Shown in pieces: positions 42,733 through 51,729 of a stretch of DNA of 64,000 nucleotides. The position numbers were made by a program, and so were the translations under genes. The first letter of the stretch is position 1. Each line of letters begins with the position of its first letter. The stretch is taken from contig CAVUWY010000002.1 of the NCBI GenBank assembly GCA_963745405.1, forward strand, positions 310,001-374,000, given 5' to 3'. The notes under the pieces are model-generated. The model had not been told where the DNA came from and made no database searches. It saw only the letters and a program-made list of their open reading frames with translations. The stretch is from C-114 sp963745405 (lineage in GTDB: Bacteria > Chloroflexota > Limnocylindria > Limnocylindrales > CSP1-4).

Positions 42733-44132
42733 AGGACCTTGCCCGGGTTGAGGATGCCGAGCGGGTCGAGGGCCGTCTTGATCGAGCGCATCACCCGCAG
42801 CACGTCCGGCCCGACCTGCTCGGCGAGGGCAGCCCGCCGAGCCGTCCCGACACCGTGCTCCGCAGTGACCGTCCCGCCGAGGGCGAGCGCCGCCCGGTAG
42901 AGGTCCGCCCGGGCCGCCTCCGTGACCGCCTCGGCCCGTGGATCGTCGCGGTCGAAGACGAATGTCGGGTGGAGGTTGCCGTCGCCGGCATGGCCGAATG
43001 TCCCGATCCGGACCTCGTGGCGCTCGCCGATCGCCTCGATCTCGGCGATGAGCTCGGGGATCCGCGCCCGCGGCACGCCGACATCCTCCATCCGGGCGAC
43101 CCCGAGCCGCTCGAGGGCACGGAATGCCATCCGCCGGCCCTGCCGCAGCCAGTCGGCCTCCTGCTCGTCGGCCGCCCGCAGGACGTCGGTCGCCCCGGCC
43201 TCCTCGCAGGCGGTCGCGGCCCGCTCGATCTCGGCCGTGGCGGCCGCCCCCGGGACGTCCGTCTCGACGAGGAGCATCGCCGCCGCCTCCCGATCGAGGC
43301 CGAGGTGATGCCAGTCGTCGACCGCGCCGATGGTGAAGCGGTCCATGAGCTCGAGGGTGACCGGCTGGAGCCCGGCGGCGGTCATGTCGCGGACGGCCTG
43401 GCCCGCGGCGGTGGCGGTCGGGAAGAACGCGATCAGCGTCGACCGCGGCGGTGGGGTAGGCCGGAGGCGGAGGATCGCCTCGGTGACGAGCCCGAGCGTC
43501 CCCTGCGACCCGACGAACAGCTGGCTAAGGGCGTAGCCGGCGACGTCCTTCACGGTCCGGCCGCCGGTGCGGATCACCTCGCCGTCGGCGAGTACGACCT
43601 CGAGGCCGAGGACCGAGTCGCGGGTCTGGCCGTACTTGACGCAGCACAGCCCGCCCGCGTTCGTGCCGAGGTTGCCGCCGATCGAGCACTGCTCGTAGCT
43701 CGCCGGGTCCGGGGCGTAGAAGAGCCCCTCCGCGGCGACGGCCGCCTTGAGCGCGGCATTGACGATCCCCGGCTGGGTCACGACGAGCAGGTTCGCCCGG
43801 TCGATCTCGAGGATGCGATCCATCCGGGTGAAGGCGATGGTCAGCGCCCCGTCGACCCCGGCCGCTCCGCCGGACAGGCCCGTCCCGGCGCCGCGCGGGA
43901 CGACCGGCACGCGATGAGTCGTGGCGAGGCGCATGAGCTCGGCGACCTCGGCGGTCTCGGTCGGCAGGGCGACGGCGAGCGGCAGGCCGGGGTGGAGATA
44001 CGCAGTCTCATCAAGCCGATACGACTCCCGGTCGACCTTGTCTCGGAGTAACCGAAGGCCCGGCAGTCGCTCGGCGATGGCCCCGAGGAAGGCGGCCTGG
44101 GCGGGCGTCGGGGCGGCCATCGTCCCGGTCAT
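42729..44132 (-). CDS. FAD-linked oxidase, glycolate oxidase subunit GlcD-like
   Basis: 467 residues. FAD_binding_4 domain with VPRGAGTGLSGGAAG and IGGNLGTNAGGL, then the FAD-oxidase C domain with HAGDGNLHP and EHGVGTARR. GlcD oxidises glycolate to glyoxylate; D-lactate dehydrogenases share the fold. GlcE and GlcF are not adjacent. Glyoxylate would feed malate synthase encoded at 26.4 kb. It overlaps the oxygenase-like gene upstream and the kinase downstream by 4 bp each. Confidence 0.9.
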   Translation of the reverse strand: MTGTMAAPTPAQAAFLGAIAERLPGLRLLRDKVDRESYRLDETAYLHPGLPLAVALPTETAEVAELMRLATTHRVPVVPRGAGTGLSGGAAGVDGALTIAFTRMDRILEIDRANLLVVTQPGIVNAALKAAVAAEGLFYAPDPASYEQCSIGGNLGTNAGGLCCVKYGQTRDSVLGLEVVLADGEVIRTGGRTVKDVAGYALSQLFVGSQGTLGLVTEAILRLRPTPPPRSTLIAFFPTATAAGQAVRDMTAAGLQPVTLELMDRFTIGAVDDWHHLGLDREAAAMLLVETDVPGAAATAEIERAATACEEAGATDVLRAADEQEADWLRQGRRMAFRALERLGVARMEDVGVPRARIPELIAEIEAIGERHEVRIGTFGHAGDGNLHPTFVFDRDDPRAEAVTEAARADLYRAALALGGTVTAEHGVGTARRAALAEQVGPDVLRVMRSIKTALDPLGILNPGKVL

Positions 44133-45226
44133 CGGCGGGTCGCCCGCTGCGCCGCGTTCGCCACGTCCGCAGCCGCCATCCGACGGTCGGCAGCCATCCG
44201 GCGGTCAGCCGCCAGGGCGAGGGGCATCTGCCGCCAGGCGACCGGCAGGACGCGACGCCAGCCCCGGAAACCCGTCGCCAGCCAGGCGGCGACGAGCCGG
44301 CGGTCCGGGCCCCAGGTGATGCCGAACTCCTCGCGGAGCCCATCCGGCAGGAGGGCGACCGCGGGCCAGACGGTCCAGTCGTATGCGGCGACCGGGACCC
44401 GCCCGAGCGCATCTCCCAATCGGTCGGTCAGCGCCGCCGCGGCGGTCGGGCCGACGTATCGGGCGAGATGCGGGGTGATCGCCGGCGCCAGCGGCGCGAG
44501 CGGTGGGCGCAGGATCGTCCGGGCGAGCTCGCGCGAGGTCTGCGTCGGATGGACCGGGCCGTCGGGCCCGAGCATCGATGCGAGGTACGCCTCGAAGCCT
44601 TCGAGGTCAAGAGGGAGAAGGCGCTCCGGGACGCCGAAGGCACGGCCGATCGGCCGCGTCTCGGCGTAGAACGCCTCCCGGCGCGATCGCGACAGCGGCT
44701 CGATCCAGGCGTCGTGGGCGACGATGGTCGATTCGACGAGGGTAGCGTGGACCCACAGCGACAGGGCGGGATCGCGAGCCGAGTACGTCGCCGCACCGGT
44801 CGCTTCGGCAGCGGCCGGATCGCGGACCGGCCCGACGATCGTCCGGTGAAGCCGGCCGAGGCGGCGGATCTCCGCCCGGGCGGTCGGCCCGCTGCCGTAG
44901 ACGATGGTCAGGTAGCTCCGGATCGTCGCCCGCAGACGGGCCCACGGATCGATCCGGAAGTCGCTGTGCTGGTCCACTCCTTCGGCGACGAGCGGGTGGG
45001 CGATCTGCATGAGCAGCGCCCGCGGACCCGCGCCGAGCAGGAGGACCGCCTCGCGATTGAGGCGCCATGCCTCCGACTCGGGACCGTACAGGCCGGCGAG
45101 CTCCGAGAAGCCGACCGTGCGGTCGGCCGTGGCCGCGTCACCGCCGGCGGGGCCGACAGCGGCCGCCGATCCGCGGGCGCCATCGATCCGATCCGGGGGG
45201 TGCTTCGAAGTAATGGACGTGACCAC
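44129..45226 (-). CDS. MpaB/DUF2236-family protein (oxygenase-like)
   Basis: 365 residues from GTG 45226; the frame is open further upstream but overlaps the divergent gene. The DUF2236 pattern is clear: LLLGAGPRALLMQIAHPLVAEGVDQHSDF, DPWARLRATIRSYLTIVYG, and SLWVHATLVESTIVAHD, with histidines that hold heme in the related latex-clearing protein. Function in bacteria without rubber or mycophenolate metabolism is unknown. First gene of the operon with GlcD and the FGGY kinase; C-terminal repeats RRMAADRRMAA are odd. Confidence 0.84.
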   Translation of the reverse strand: MVTSITSKHPPDRIDGARGSAAAVGPAGGDAATADRTVGFSELAGLYGPESEAWRLNREAVLLLGAGPRALLMQIAHPLVAEGVDQHSDFRIDPWARLRATIRSYLTIVYGSGPTARAEIRRLGRLHRTIVGPVRDPAAAEATGAATYSARDPALSLWVHATLVESTIVAHDAWIEPLSRSRREAFYAETRPIGRAFGVPERLLPLDLEGFEAYLASMLGPDGPVHPTQTSRELARTILRPPLAPLAPAITPHLARYVGPTAAAALTDRLGDALGRVPVAAYDWTVWPAVALLPDGLREEFGITWGPDRRLVAAWLATGFRGWRRVLPVAWRQMPLALAADRRMAADRRMAAADVANAAQRATRR

Positions 45227-45245
45227 GGCCGTACGATACCCGCCG

Positions 45246-45896
45246 ATGCCTTCCCCGCCCGACCGCGAACCGGCCGCTGAGCGTCCCACCGCCGACGCGC
45301 CGCCGCAGCGCGCGTCCCGATGGGGTGCCAGCTTCGACCCGGACCGGCTCGCCCTGCTCGAGTTGCGCATGTGGAAGGCCTACTACCGCCGCCAGCCGGC
45401 TCGCCTCTTCGGCTACCTCGTCCGGGGCCTTCACGAGCAGGCCGGGGTCGGCTGGCCGCGGGCGTTGGCGGCATCGCTCGCCCTGACCCGGGCCGCCGTC
45501 GGATTCTCGCGGTCGACCGGCGACTACGAGCGGTTCGCCGCGGATGTGGCGCGCGGCTATCGCCTCCTTCGCCTGCCGGCCGACGTCGACCTCGACACGG
45601 TCGCTCGCGAGGAGCTCCGCTGGTGGGTCGTCCGCCGTGAGCTCGGACTCGGCGCCGGCGAGGCCGCCGGCGAGACGATCGCCCGGCTGTACGCCGCGCT
45701 CTACGCCGTGCCGGTGGAGCGGGTCGCGGAGGCCGGACATCTCCGCGGCATGGCGGCCGAGGTCCGGGATCGCGGCGCGACGGCCGATCCGGACGGACCG
45801 ACCGGTCGAGGAGATGTCTACTGGCCCGAGGTCGCCCGGCTCCTCCGGCGGTCGTATCGGAGCCTGTCGCGGGCCCTCTCCCAGCCCGAGGCCTGA
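45246..45896 (+). CDS. Hypothetical protein, helical, Arg-rich
   Basis: 216 residues from ATG 45246, 19 bp from the divergent DUF2236 start. The core (about 30-150) begins RLALLELRMWKAYYRRQPARLFGYLVRGLHEQAG and continues as amphipathic helices rich in Arg and aromatic residues; no membrane helix is evident. I recognise no family. The shared promoter region suggests joint control with the oxygenase operon. Confidence 0.65.
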   Translation: MPSPPDREPAAERPTADAPPQRASRWGASFDPDRLALLELRMWKAYYRRQPARLFGYLVRGLHEQAGVGWPRALAASLALTRAAVGFSRSTGDYERFAADVARGYRLLRLPADVDLDTVAREELRWWVVRRELGLGAGEAAGETIARLYAALYAVPVERVAEAGHLRGMAAEVRDRGATADPDGPTGRGDVYWPEVARLLRRSYRSLSRALSQPEA

Positions 45897-45941
45897 GTCG
45901 ACGCGATCGCCGGCCCTACCGCCGCGATCGCGACAGCTATC

Positions 45942-46607
45942 TCAGCGCTCTCCCCCGCCGCGACCGACGACCCACCAGGCAGCGGGGAACAGCGCGGCGG
46001 CAAGGACGAGCTTGATCGCGTCGCCGATGAGGAACGGCGTCAGGCCCTTGTCGATCGCCCAGGCGAGATCCTGCCCGGTCGCAGCCGCGAGCCACGGCAC
46101 GCCGACCGCGTAGATGACGAGGTTGCCGATGAACATCGCCCCGAGGGCGCCGAAGAAGCGGCGATCCCAGCCGAGCTCGGCGAGCCGGCCTACGACGGCG
46201 GCGGCGAGGACGAACCCGACCAGATAACCGCCCGTGGCCCCGAGGACGAGGTGGCCGTCCTGGGCGGAGGCGATGACCGCCATGCCCGACTTGTGGTCGG
46301 CATAGACCGGCAGGAAGAAGCCCATCACGACGTAGAGCAGCGCGGCGAGCCCGCCGCGACGGACGCCGAGCGCGCCGCCGACGAGCAGGACGCCGAACGT
46401 CTGGCCGGTCACCGGGACCGGCGAGCCGGGGACGGGCAGGCTGATGTTCGCGGTGAGGGCGATGAACAGGGCCCCGGCGACCACGAGGACGATGTGACGA
46501 GCGCGGGCGCTGATGCGGTCGCCGATCCTGATCGGGACGAGGAAGTCCCCGATCGTGATGCCTCGTTCGGCTGCCGGCAGGCGGTCGAGGCGCGGACTGG
46601 CGATCAT
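45942..46607 (-). CDS. bioY: BioY biotin transporter (ECF S component)
   Basis: 221 residues with six membrane helices. BioY signature: LTANISLPVPGSPVPVTGQTFGVLLVGGALG, then LGATGGYLVGFVLAA and GNLVIYAVGVPWLA. BioY captures biotin and works alone or with an EcfAT module, which is not encoded here. The 124 bp upstream hold an inverted repeat that could be a biotin operator. Confidence 0.94.
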   Translation of the reverse strand: MIASPRLDRLPAAERGITIGDFLVPIRIGDRISARARHIVLVVAGALFIALTANISLPVPGSPVPVTGQTFGVLLVGGALGVRRGGLAALLYVVMGFFLPVYADHKSGMAVIASAQDGHLVLGATGGYLVGFVLAAAVVGRLAELGWDRRFFGALGAMFIGNLVIYAVGVPWLAAATGQDLAWAIDKGLTPFLIGDAIKLVLAAALFPAAWWVVGRGGGER

Positions 46608-46633
46608 CCCTGGTCGGTCCTCCGGTGCTTCGT

Positions 46634-46651
46634 CACGTCGTGCGACGTAGT
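46634..46651. promoter_or_regulatory. Inverted repeat upstream of bioY
   Basis: CACGTCG-TG-CGACGTAGTG pairs arms with one bulged base, 27 bp upstream of the bioY ATG. Position suits an operator for a biotin-responsive repressor; the identity of the regulator is unknown. Confidence 0.35.
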
Positions 46652-46686
46652 GCGAACGTCGTCAGCCGGAGTCTACCCGACGCCAT

Positions 46687-46712
46687 CGGCCCCCACCGCC
46701 CGGAGGGGGCCG
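46687..46712 (-). terminator. Stem-loop after the MacB-type permease
   Basis: CGGCCCCC (46687-46694) pairs with GGGGGCCG (46705-46712) around a 10-base loop, 20 bp after the permease stop. A strong GC hairpin without a U tract. Confidence 0.5.
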
Positions 46713-46731
46713 CTTACCGCCCGCGGCCGGG

Positions 46732-49278
46732 CTACTCGAACTGGACGGCGCGGACGATCGAGAGGCGGCTGGCGACCCGGGCCGGGTAGTAGGCGGACAG
46801 CATGGCGACCGCGATCCCGAAGGCCGACGCGAGGGCAAGGGTGGCCCACGGCACCTCGAGGGACGAAGAGCCGATCCCGCCGCCGGCGAGCGCGACGAGG
46901 GCGAGTCCGGCAGCGAGGCCGGCCAGGCAGCCGAGGATGGCACCGACCGATCCGAGGACCCCGGCCTCGACGACGACCATCCGCCAGACCTGGCGGCGGG
47001 TCATGCCGGTCGCCCGCAGCACGCCGATCTCACGGACCCGCTCGAGGACGTTCATCGTCAGCGTGTTGACGATGCCGAGGCCGGCCACGATGACGGCGAT
47101 GGCGGCGAGGGCGTCGAAGAGGCCGAAGACCTGGCCGAGGGCGTCGGTGATCGCGCCGCGGACGGCGTCGAGGGTGTTCGGGTCGAGGGCGAGTTCGCGG
47201 GCAGTCTGCTCGAGGCTCGGCCGGGCATCGGCGGCCGATCCCGGGGCGAAGCGGACGGCGAACGAATCGGCTCCGATGACCCCGAAGAGGTGGGTCGCGT
47301 CGGTCCAGGCTACGAGGATCGTCTCCCCGGTCCGGCCCGGCAGCGTCCGGTCGACGATGCCGCTCACCCGCAGGTCCGTGAAGCCCTTCCCGCCGGCGGT
47401 CGGCGTCGAGAACCGCATCTCGTCGCCGAGGCGAAGTCCGAGCCGATCGGCCTGGCTTCGCGGGAGGATCGCGGTCCCGCCCTGGTCGAGGCCGGCCAGC
47501 GCGGCGGTCCGGTCGCCCGACACGAAGTTCAGGCGGCCGTCGGCGAGCAGGTCGGCGCCGCTCGTCGCGGAGGCGTCGAGGCGGACCCCGTCGTAGGCGA
47601 CCTCGAAGGTCGCCATCGGGCTGACCCGGGCGACCCCGGGCACCGCGGCGAGGGCGGGGCCGGGGCCCGAGTCGTCGATCGGCACCGGGAGGATGGATGT
47701 CACGACCTCGTCGCCGGGGACGACGTCGGCGATCCACGCATCGGCAGCTCGACGGGCATTGAGGGCCACCCCGCCGACGGCCACGATCATCGCGATCCCG
47801 ACGAGGAGGGCACCGACCGTCAGGGCGGCCCGGCTCCGATCGCGGCCCGCGGCGCCGCGCGCGAGGCGTTCCTCGGTGCGAAGGACGACCGCGAAGGGGA
47901 TGCCGGCCAGCCGACCGAGCGGGGCGAGGAGGAACGGCGACAGGATCGTCGCGACGAGGAGGATGCCGTAGACGGTGAGGGCCCTGATCGGGGCGCCGAT
48001 CCCATCGTCGCGGGGCCAGGCGACGAGACCCGCCACGGCGACGACGAGGAAGACCGCGACGAGCCAGCGGAGGCGGGCCGAGCCGCCGGGGGTCGTCCGG
48101 GTCGAGCGTGGACGGAGGGCCTCGATCGGGGAGATGCGACCGGCCCGGATGGACGGCTCGAGGGCCGCCGCGACCGTGACCGCGATGCCGAGACCGACGG
48201 CCAGCAGCACGCCGGCCGGCGGGACCGACAGGCCGTCGATCGGCACGCTGGCGATGCCCCGGACATAGCCCACCATCGCCGCCGCGAGGCCGGTCCCGAT
48301 GACGATCCCCAGGGCCGAGCCGAGCACGCCGAGGACGAGCGCCTGGACGAGGACGAGCTTGCTGACCTGCCGACGGGTCGCGCCGGCCGCCCGCAGGAGG
48401 CCGACCTCCCGACTCCGCTCGGCGACCGTCATCGAGAGGGTGTTGAAGATGAGGAACGCGCCGACGAAGAGCGCCACCGCCGCGAGCAGCGACGTCGTGG
48501 CCTGGAAGTCGGTCGTCGCCGCGCCGAGGGAGGCGGCGAGGTCGGTCGGGCCGGTGATGACGTAGGGGTCGGTCGTCAGCCGGCGCTCGAGCGCAGCCGT
48601 CACGGCGTCGACCGTGGCGCCCGGCTGGAGGCGGACGTCGGCCCGGGTGAAGCCGATCGGCCCGAAGGCCGTCCGCGCCTCGTCGACGGTCACGACCACG
48701 GTCCGGCCGAGGGCGCCGAGGACCGGGCCGTCGCCCGGCAGGATGCCGACGACGGTGACGGTCGAGGCCCCCGGGTCGCCGACGCCCTGGAGGGTCAGGG
48801 GCGTGCCGACGACGAGGCCGTCGTCGGCGGCCAGCCGCTCGGTCACGAGCGCGCCAGGGCCGCGTGAAGGAGTCGGCGGCAGGTCGGCGACCCCGGCCAG
48901 GTCGTGGATCTGGGGATCGGTCGCCGGGTCGACCGCGAGGACGGTCACCGCTCCGTGGACCGCCGGTCCGACGCCGATCGGCGTTGCGATGAAGCTGCGG
49001 CGCTCGATGCGAGGCGCGACGACGGCGACCCCGGGGGTGCCCCGGATCGCGGTGACGGTCGCGTCGGACAGGCCCTTCTCGGCGAACGCCTCGACCCGGA
49101 GGTCGGCCCGACCGATGAGGTCGTGGACCGTCCGCTGGACCGATCGATCGATGCCGTCGTTCGTCGCCAGCGCGGCGAACAGGACGCCGACTCCGAGGCC
49201 GATGCCGACGAGGGTGAGGATCGTTCGCGCCCGGCGCGCCCAGAGGCTCCGCCAGGCGAGTCGGGTGAGCCCGCTCAT
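46732..49278 (-). CDS. FtsX/MacB-type ABC transporter permease
   Basis: 848 residues from ATG 49278. N-terminal anchor helix, a large extracytoplasmic MacB-like domain, then two FtsX units, each with three or four helices (about 270-400 and 725-845); SREVGLLRAAGATRRQVSKL and VREIGVLRATGMTRRQVWRM are the paired FtsX loops. Such double-FtsX permeases work with a LolD-type ATPase, here 41 bp upstream. They move lipids, peptides or drive cell-wall hydrolases mechanically; the cargo is unknown. Confidence 0.91.
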   Translation of the reverse strand: MSGLTRLAWRSLWARRARTILTLVGIGLGVGVLFAALATNDGIDRSVQRTVHDLIGRADLRVEAFAEKGLSDATVTAIRGTPGVAVVAPRIERRSFIATPIGVGPAVHGAVTVLAVDPATDPQIHDLAGVADLPPTPSRGPGALVTERLAADDGLVVGTPLTLQGVGDPGASTVTVVGILPGDGPVLGALGRTVVVTVDEARTAFGPIGFTRADVRLQPGATVDAVTAALERRLTTDPYVITGPTDLAASLGAATTDFQATTSLLAAVALFVGAFLIFNTLSMTVAERSREVGLLRAAGATRRQVSKLVLVQALVLGVLGSALGIVIGTGLAAAMVGYVRGIASVPIDGLSVPPAGVLLAVGLGIAVTVAAALEPSIRAGRISPIEALRPRSTRTTPGGSARLRWLVAVFLVVAVAGLVAWPRDDGIGAPIRALTVYGILLVATILSPFLLAPLGRLAGIPFAVVLRTEERLARGAAGRDRSRAALTVGALLVGIAMIVAVGGVALNARRAADAWIADVVPGDEVVTSILPVPIDDSGPGPALAAVPGVARVSPMATFEVAYDGVRLDASATSGADLLADGRLNFVSGDRTAALAGLDQGGTAILPRSQADRLGLRLGDEMRFSTPTAGGKGFTDLRVSGIVDRTLPGRTGETILVAWTDATHLFGVIGADSFAVRFAPGSAADARPSLEQTARELALDPNTLDAVRGAITDALGQVFGLFDALAAIAVIVAGLGIVNTLTMNVLERVREIGVLRATGMTRRQVWRMVVVEAGVLGSVGAILGCLAGLAAGLALVALAGGGIGSSSLEVPWATLALASAFGIAVAMLSAYYPARVASRLSIVRAVQFE

Positions 49279-49319
49279 CGCCGTCCGGGCAGCACTTCGC
49301 GCCGGCCCACCGCCACCGG

Positions 49320-50147
49320 CTACAGGCCGAGCTGGGCGAGGCGCCCGATGAGCGGGGTCGCGTCGTGGGTGGTCCGCCGCCCGAGGTGGATCTCCTCGAG
49401 GATGCGGCCGTCGCGGACGACGCAGACGCGGTCCGCATAGGCCGCCGCCTTGGAGTCGTGGGTCACGAGGACGATGGTCTGGCGCCGCTCCGTGCAGCTC
49501 CGCCACAGCGCGTCGAGGATCTCCGAGCCGGTCGTGTAGTCGAGGTTGCCGGTCGGCTCGTCGGCGAGGAGGAGAGCCGGCCCGGTCACGAGCGCCCGGG
49601 CGACGGCGACCCGCTGCTGCTCGCCGGCCGACAGCTGGTCGGGCCGGTGGTGCTCCTTGCCCTGCAGGTCGACGAGCTCGATGGCGTCGCGGATCCGGGC
49701 GGCGAGGTCGCCGCTCCGCGGATCCTGGCCGGCGATCGTGAAGGGCAGGCCCACGTTCTCGGTGACGTCGAGGAGCGGGATGAGGTTGAAGAACTGGAAG
49801 ACGAAGCCGGTCCGGTCGCGACGCAGCCGGGTGGCGGGCTCGTCGTCGAGGCTGCTGATCGTCTCGCCCTGGAGGATCACGTCGCCGGTCGTCGGGCGGT
49901 CGAGCCCACCGAGCAGCTGGAGGAGCGTGCTCTTGCCCGAGCCGGACGGGCCCATGATCGCGACGAACTCACCCTCCTCGACGGCCAGCGACACCCCGCG
50001 CAGGGCCTCGACGGTCGTGTCGCCGAGGCGGTACGACTTGGTGAGGTCGCGGGCCTCGAGGATCGGGCGTCCCGCCGCACCGCGCTGGCGCATCGGGACG
50101 GGAAAGGGCATGCCGGTCGGGACCGCCGGCGGTAGCGTCACAGCCAC
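49320..50147 (-). CDS. LolD/MacB-type ABC transporter ATP-binding protein
   Basis: 275 residues. Walker A GPSGSGKST, Q-loop FVFQFFNLIPLLDVTENV, signature LSAGEQQRVAVARAL, Walker B LLLADEPTGNLD, switch VTHD. The LLADEPTGNLD block is diagnostic for the LolD/MacB/FtsE subgroup. It pairs with the permease downstream and starts one base after the CAP-protein stop. Confidence 0.92.
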   Translation of the reverse strand: MAVTLPPAVPTGMPFPVPMRQRGAAGRPILEARDLTKSYRLGDTTVEALRGVSLAVEEGEFVAIMGPSGSGKSTLLQLLGGLDRPTTGDVILQGETISSLDDEPATRLRRDRTGFVFQFFNLIPLLDVTENVGLPFTIAGQDPRSGDLAARIRDAIELVDLQGKEHHRPDQLSAGEQQRVAVARALVTGPALLLADEPTGNLDYTTGSEILDALWRSCTERRQTIVLVTHDSKAAAYADRVCVVRDGRILEEIHLGRRTTHDATPLIGRLAQLGL

Positions 50148-50148
50148 G

Positions 50149-51147
50149 TCAACCTCCGAAGAAGAAGCCGGCCACGCCGCCGACGATCGTCTCGAACAGG
50201 CCCTGACGGGCCGGTGGATCCTGGACTCGCAGCGAGGTCGACGGGGCGCCGATATCGCCGGGTGGGGCGCTGGGCGGCGGGCTGCCCGACGATCCGACGC
50301 CGTCGACGGTCCCGAGGCCGAACGAACTGAAGTCCGGCGTCCCCGCCGGCGAGGCCGTGGGGCTCGGCGATGGTTTCGGCGCGGGCGTCGTCCTGGCCGG
50401 CTTCGGCGTCGGCCGCGGGGTGGGTCGCGGCGTCGCCTTGGGCTTCGGCCTGGAGGTCGGCTTGGGCTTCGGCGGGGGGCTGCTGCCGCACTTGTCGGCG
50501 AACAGGACGGTCCACATCTTCTTGCCGTCCGCGCCCTTGTAGGCGCCGACCCCGATGTGGTCCCAGGTCTTGCCGAGGATGTTCGCCTTGTGTCCGGGCG
50601 AGCCCATGAAGGCGTTCTGGATCGCCTGGGTCGCCGTGCTGTCGGGATAGTTGTTCCAGCCGATGTTCTCGCCGGCCACCGAATAGCAGTAGCCGCGTCG
50701 GTCCATCTCGTTGAAGACGTCGCCGCCCGGCGGCTTGGGGATCGTGTGGCTGAAGTAGTCGCGGGTGATCATGTCCTTGCTGCGCCAGCGGGCGATCGAG
50801 GTGAGCGTGCTGTCGACCTTGAGCGCGGAGAGACCGCGGCTGACCCGGGCCTGGTTGGTCAGGGTGATGAGCTCGGACTCGTCGGCGCTGCTGTAGGAGT
50901 TGGCGCTCCAGCCGAACACGGTCGACGGCGCGGCGAGCAGCCCGATGCTCGAGAGGAGGACGGCGAGGCCGAGGACGGCCGTCCAGCGCCTGCCGGCCCG
51001 CGCCGTGGGGCGTCGATCCGAGCCGCCTAGCGCGGTGCTCGTGGCGGGCGGGATCCGCGGACGCGTCGCGGAGCGGAGGATCACGGGCACCTCGGACCAC
51101 CACGAACTCGCCGACAGGCGTCTGCCGGTCGGTCCGGTGTGGTTCAC
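50149..51147 (-). CDS. Secreted CAP (SCP/PR1) domain protein
   Basis: 332 residues; GTG 51147 is the first start, though GTG 51084 is possible. A hydrophobic segment at about 56-76 (AVLGLAVLLSSIGLLAA) acts as signal or anchor. The CAP domain (about 90-215) has LTNQARVSRGLSALKVDSTL, SHTIPK, VAGENIGWNN and FMGSPGHKANILGKTWDHIGVGA. A Lys/Pro linker and a Ser/Pro/Gly tail follow, ending in a short hydrophobic stretch with FFFGG. CAP proteins are extracellular and of varied function. Co-transcribed with the ABC exporter, for which it may be cargo or partner. Confidence 0.87.
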   Translation of the reverse strand: MNHTGPTGRRLSASSWWSEVPVILRSATRPRIPPATSTALGGSDRRPTARAGRRWTAVLGLAVLLSSIGLLAAPSTVFGWSANSYSSADESELITLTNQARVSRGLSALKVDSTLTSIARWRSKDMITRDYFSHTIPKPPGGDVFNEMDRRGYCYSVAGENIGWNNYPDSTATQAIQNAFMGSPGHKANILGKTWDHIGVGAYKGADGKKMWTVLFADKCGSSPPPKPKPTSRPKPKATPRPTPRPTPKPARTTPAPKPSPSPTASPAGTPDFSSFGLGTVDGVGSSGSPPPSAPPGDIGAPSTSLRVQDPPARQGLFETIVGGVAGFFFGG

Positions 51148-51367
51148 ACCGTACGGGGGGACTCAGCCGCGGTCAGCCCGCGCGATGGTCCCTGACCGTG
51201 GCGGCCGTCGGTACCAGCGGTGCACGGCGGGCATCGAGCGGCAGCGCGGGGAGGCACCGAGACCGGCGCGGGGAGGCACCGTCAGCGGCGACACCGTAAC
51301 GGCGTCCCGCGGCAGGCGCGCGATCCGGCCGCGCTCGGCCGCGCTCGGCCGCCTGCAGGGCCTCGGG

Positions 51368-51373
51368 TATACT
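51368..51373 (+). promoter_or_regulatory. -10 box of tRNA-His
   Basis: TATACT lies 37 bp before the mature tRNA 5' end. It is the most canonical -10 in the window; the -35 position is GC-only. Just upstream are small direct repeats (GCGCGGGGAGGCACCG at 51243 and 51265). Confidence 0.5.
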
Positions 51374-51410
51374 CCGCCTGCTCCGGCGGTCCGCCGCCGG
51401 CCTGCCCCGT

Positions 51411-51486
51411 GGTGGCCTTAGCTCAACGGCAGAGCAGCGGATTGTGGATCCGCAGGTTGCGGGTTCGAAACCCGCAGGCCACCCCA
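51411..51486 (+). tRNA. tRNA-His (anticodon GTG)
   Basis: Full cloverleaf: acceptor GTGGCCT/AGGCCAC, D-arm GCTC...GAGC, anticodon stem GCGGA/TCCGC with anticodon GTG at 51444-51446, T-arm GCGGG-TTCGAAA-CCCGC. The extra G-1 (51411) opposite C73 is the mark of tRNA-His, and CCA is encoded (51484-51486). Confidence 0.98.
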
Positions 51487-51621
51487 ACTCCCCTCCTTCG
51501 CAGCTTCGTCGCGCCGGTGCGTGCGCATGCCCGCCCCAGCCGCGTCACAGGCCGGTCGGGCCGGCGTGGCGAGCGGCTGGTCGGGCACCTGGCGCGGCGC
51601 CCGAAACGGGACCCCGCCGAG

Positions 51622-51630
51622 TGCTAGGAT
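51622..51630 (+). promoter_or_regulatory. Extended -10 box upstream of the sugar-type ABC ATPase
   Basis: TGCTAGGAT matches the extended -10 boxes before three other genes in this window. It would give a leader of about 90 bases. Confidence 0.45.
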
Positions 51631-51729
51631 GCCCGCACTCGGAACCGGCGCCTCGTATGGGGACCGTCCGAGCCGCTTCGGCGGCCGGATACATGGTCCC
51701 GCGATGATCCGGACCATGGAGGATGCGCG

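Noticed and set aside
46251..48867. Plus-strand ORFs of 270-525 residues opposite bioY and the permease
   Set aside because: Composition (Arg, Gly, Asp, Glu) is that of antisense frames in GC-rich DNA; the minus frames have clear families.
51148..51410. Possible second tRNA or small RNA before tRNA-His
   Set aside because: Only short direct repeats and a -10 box are visible; no cloverleaf or conserved RNA motif.
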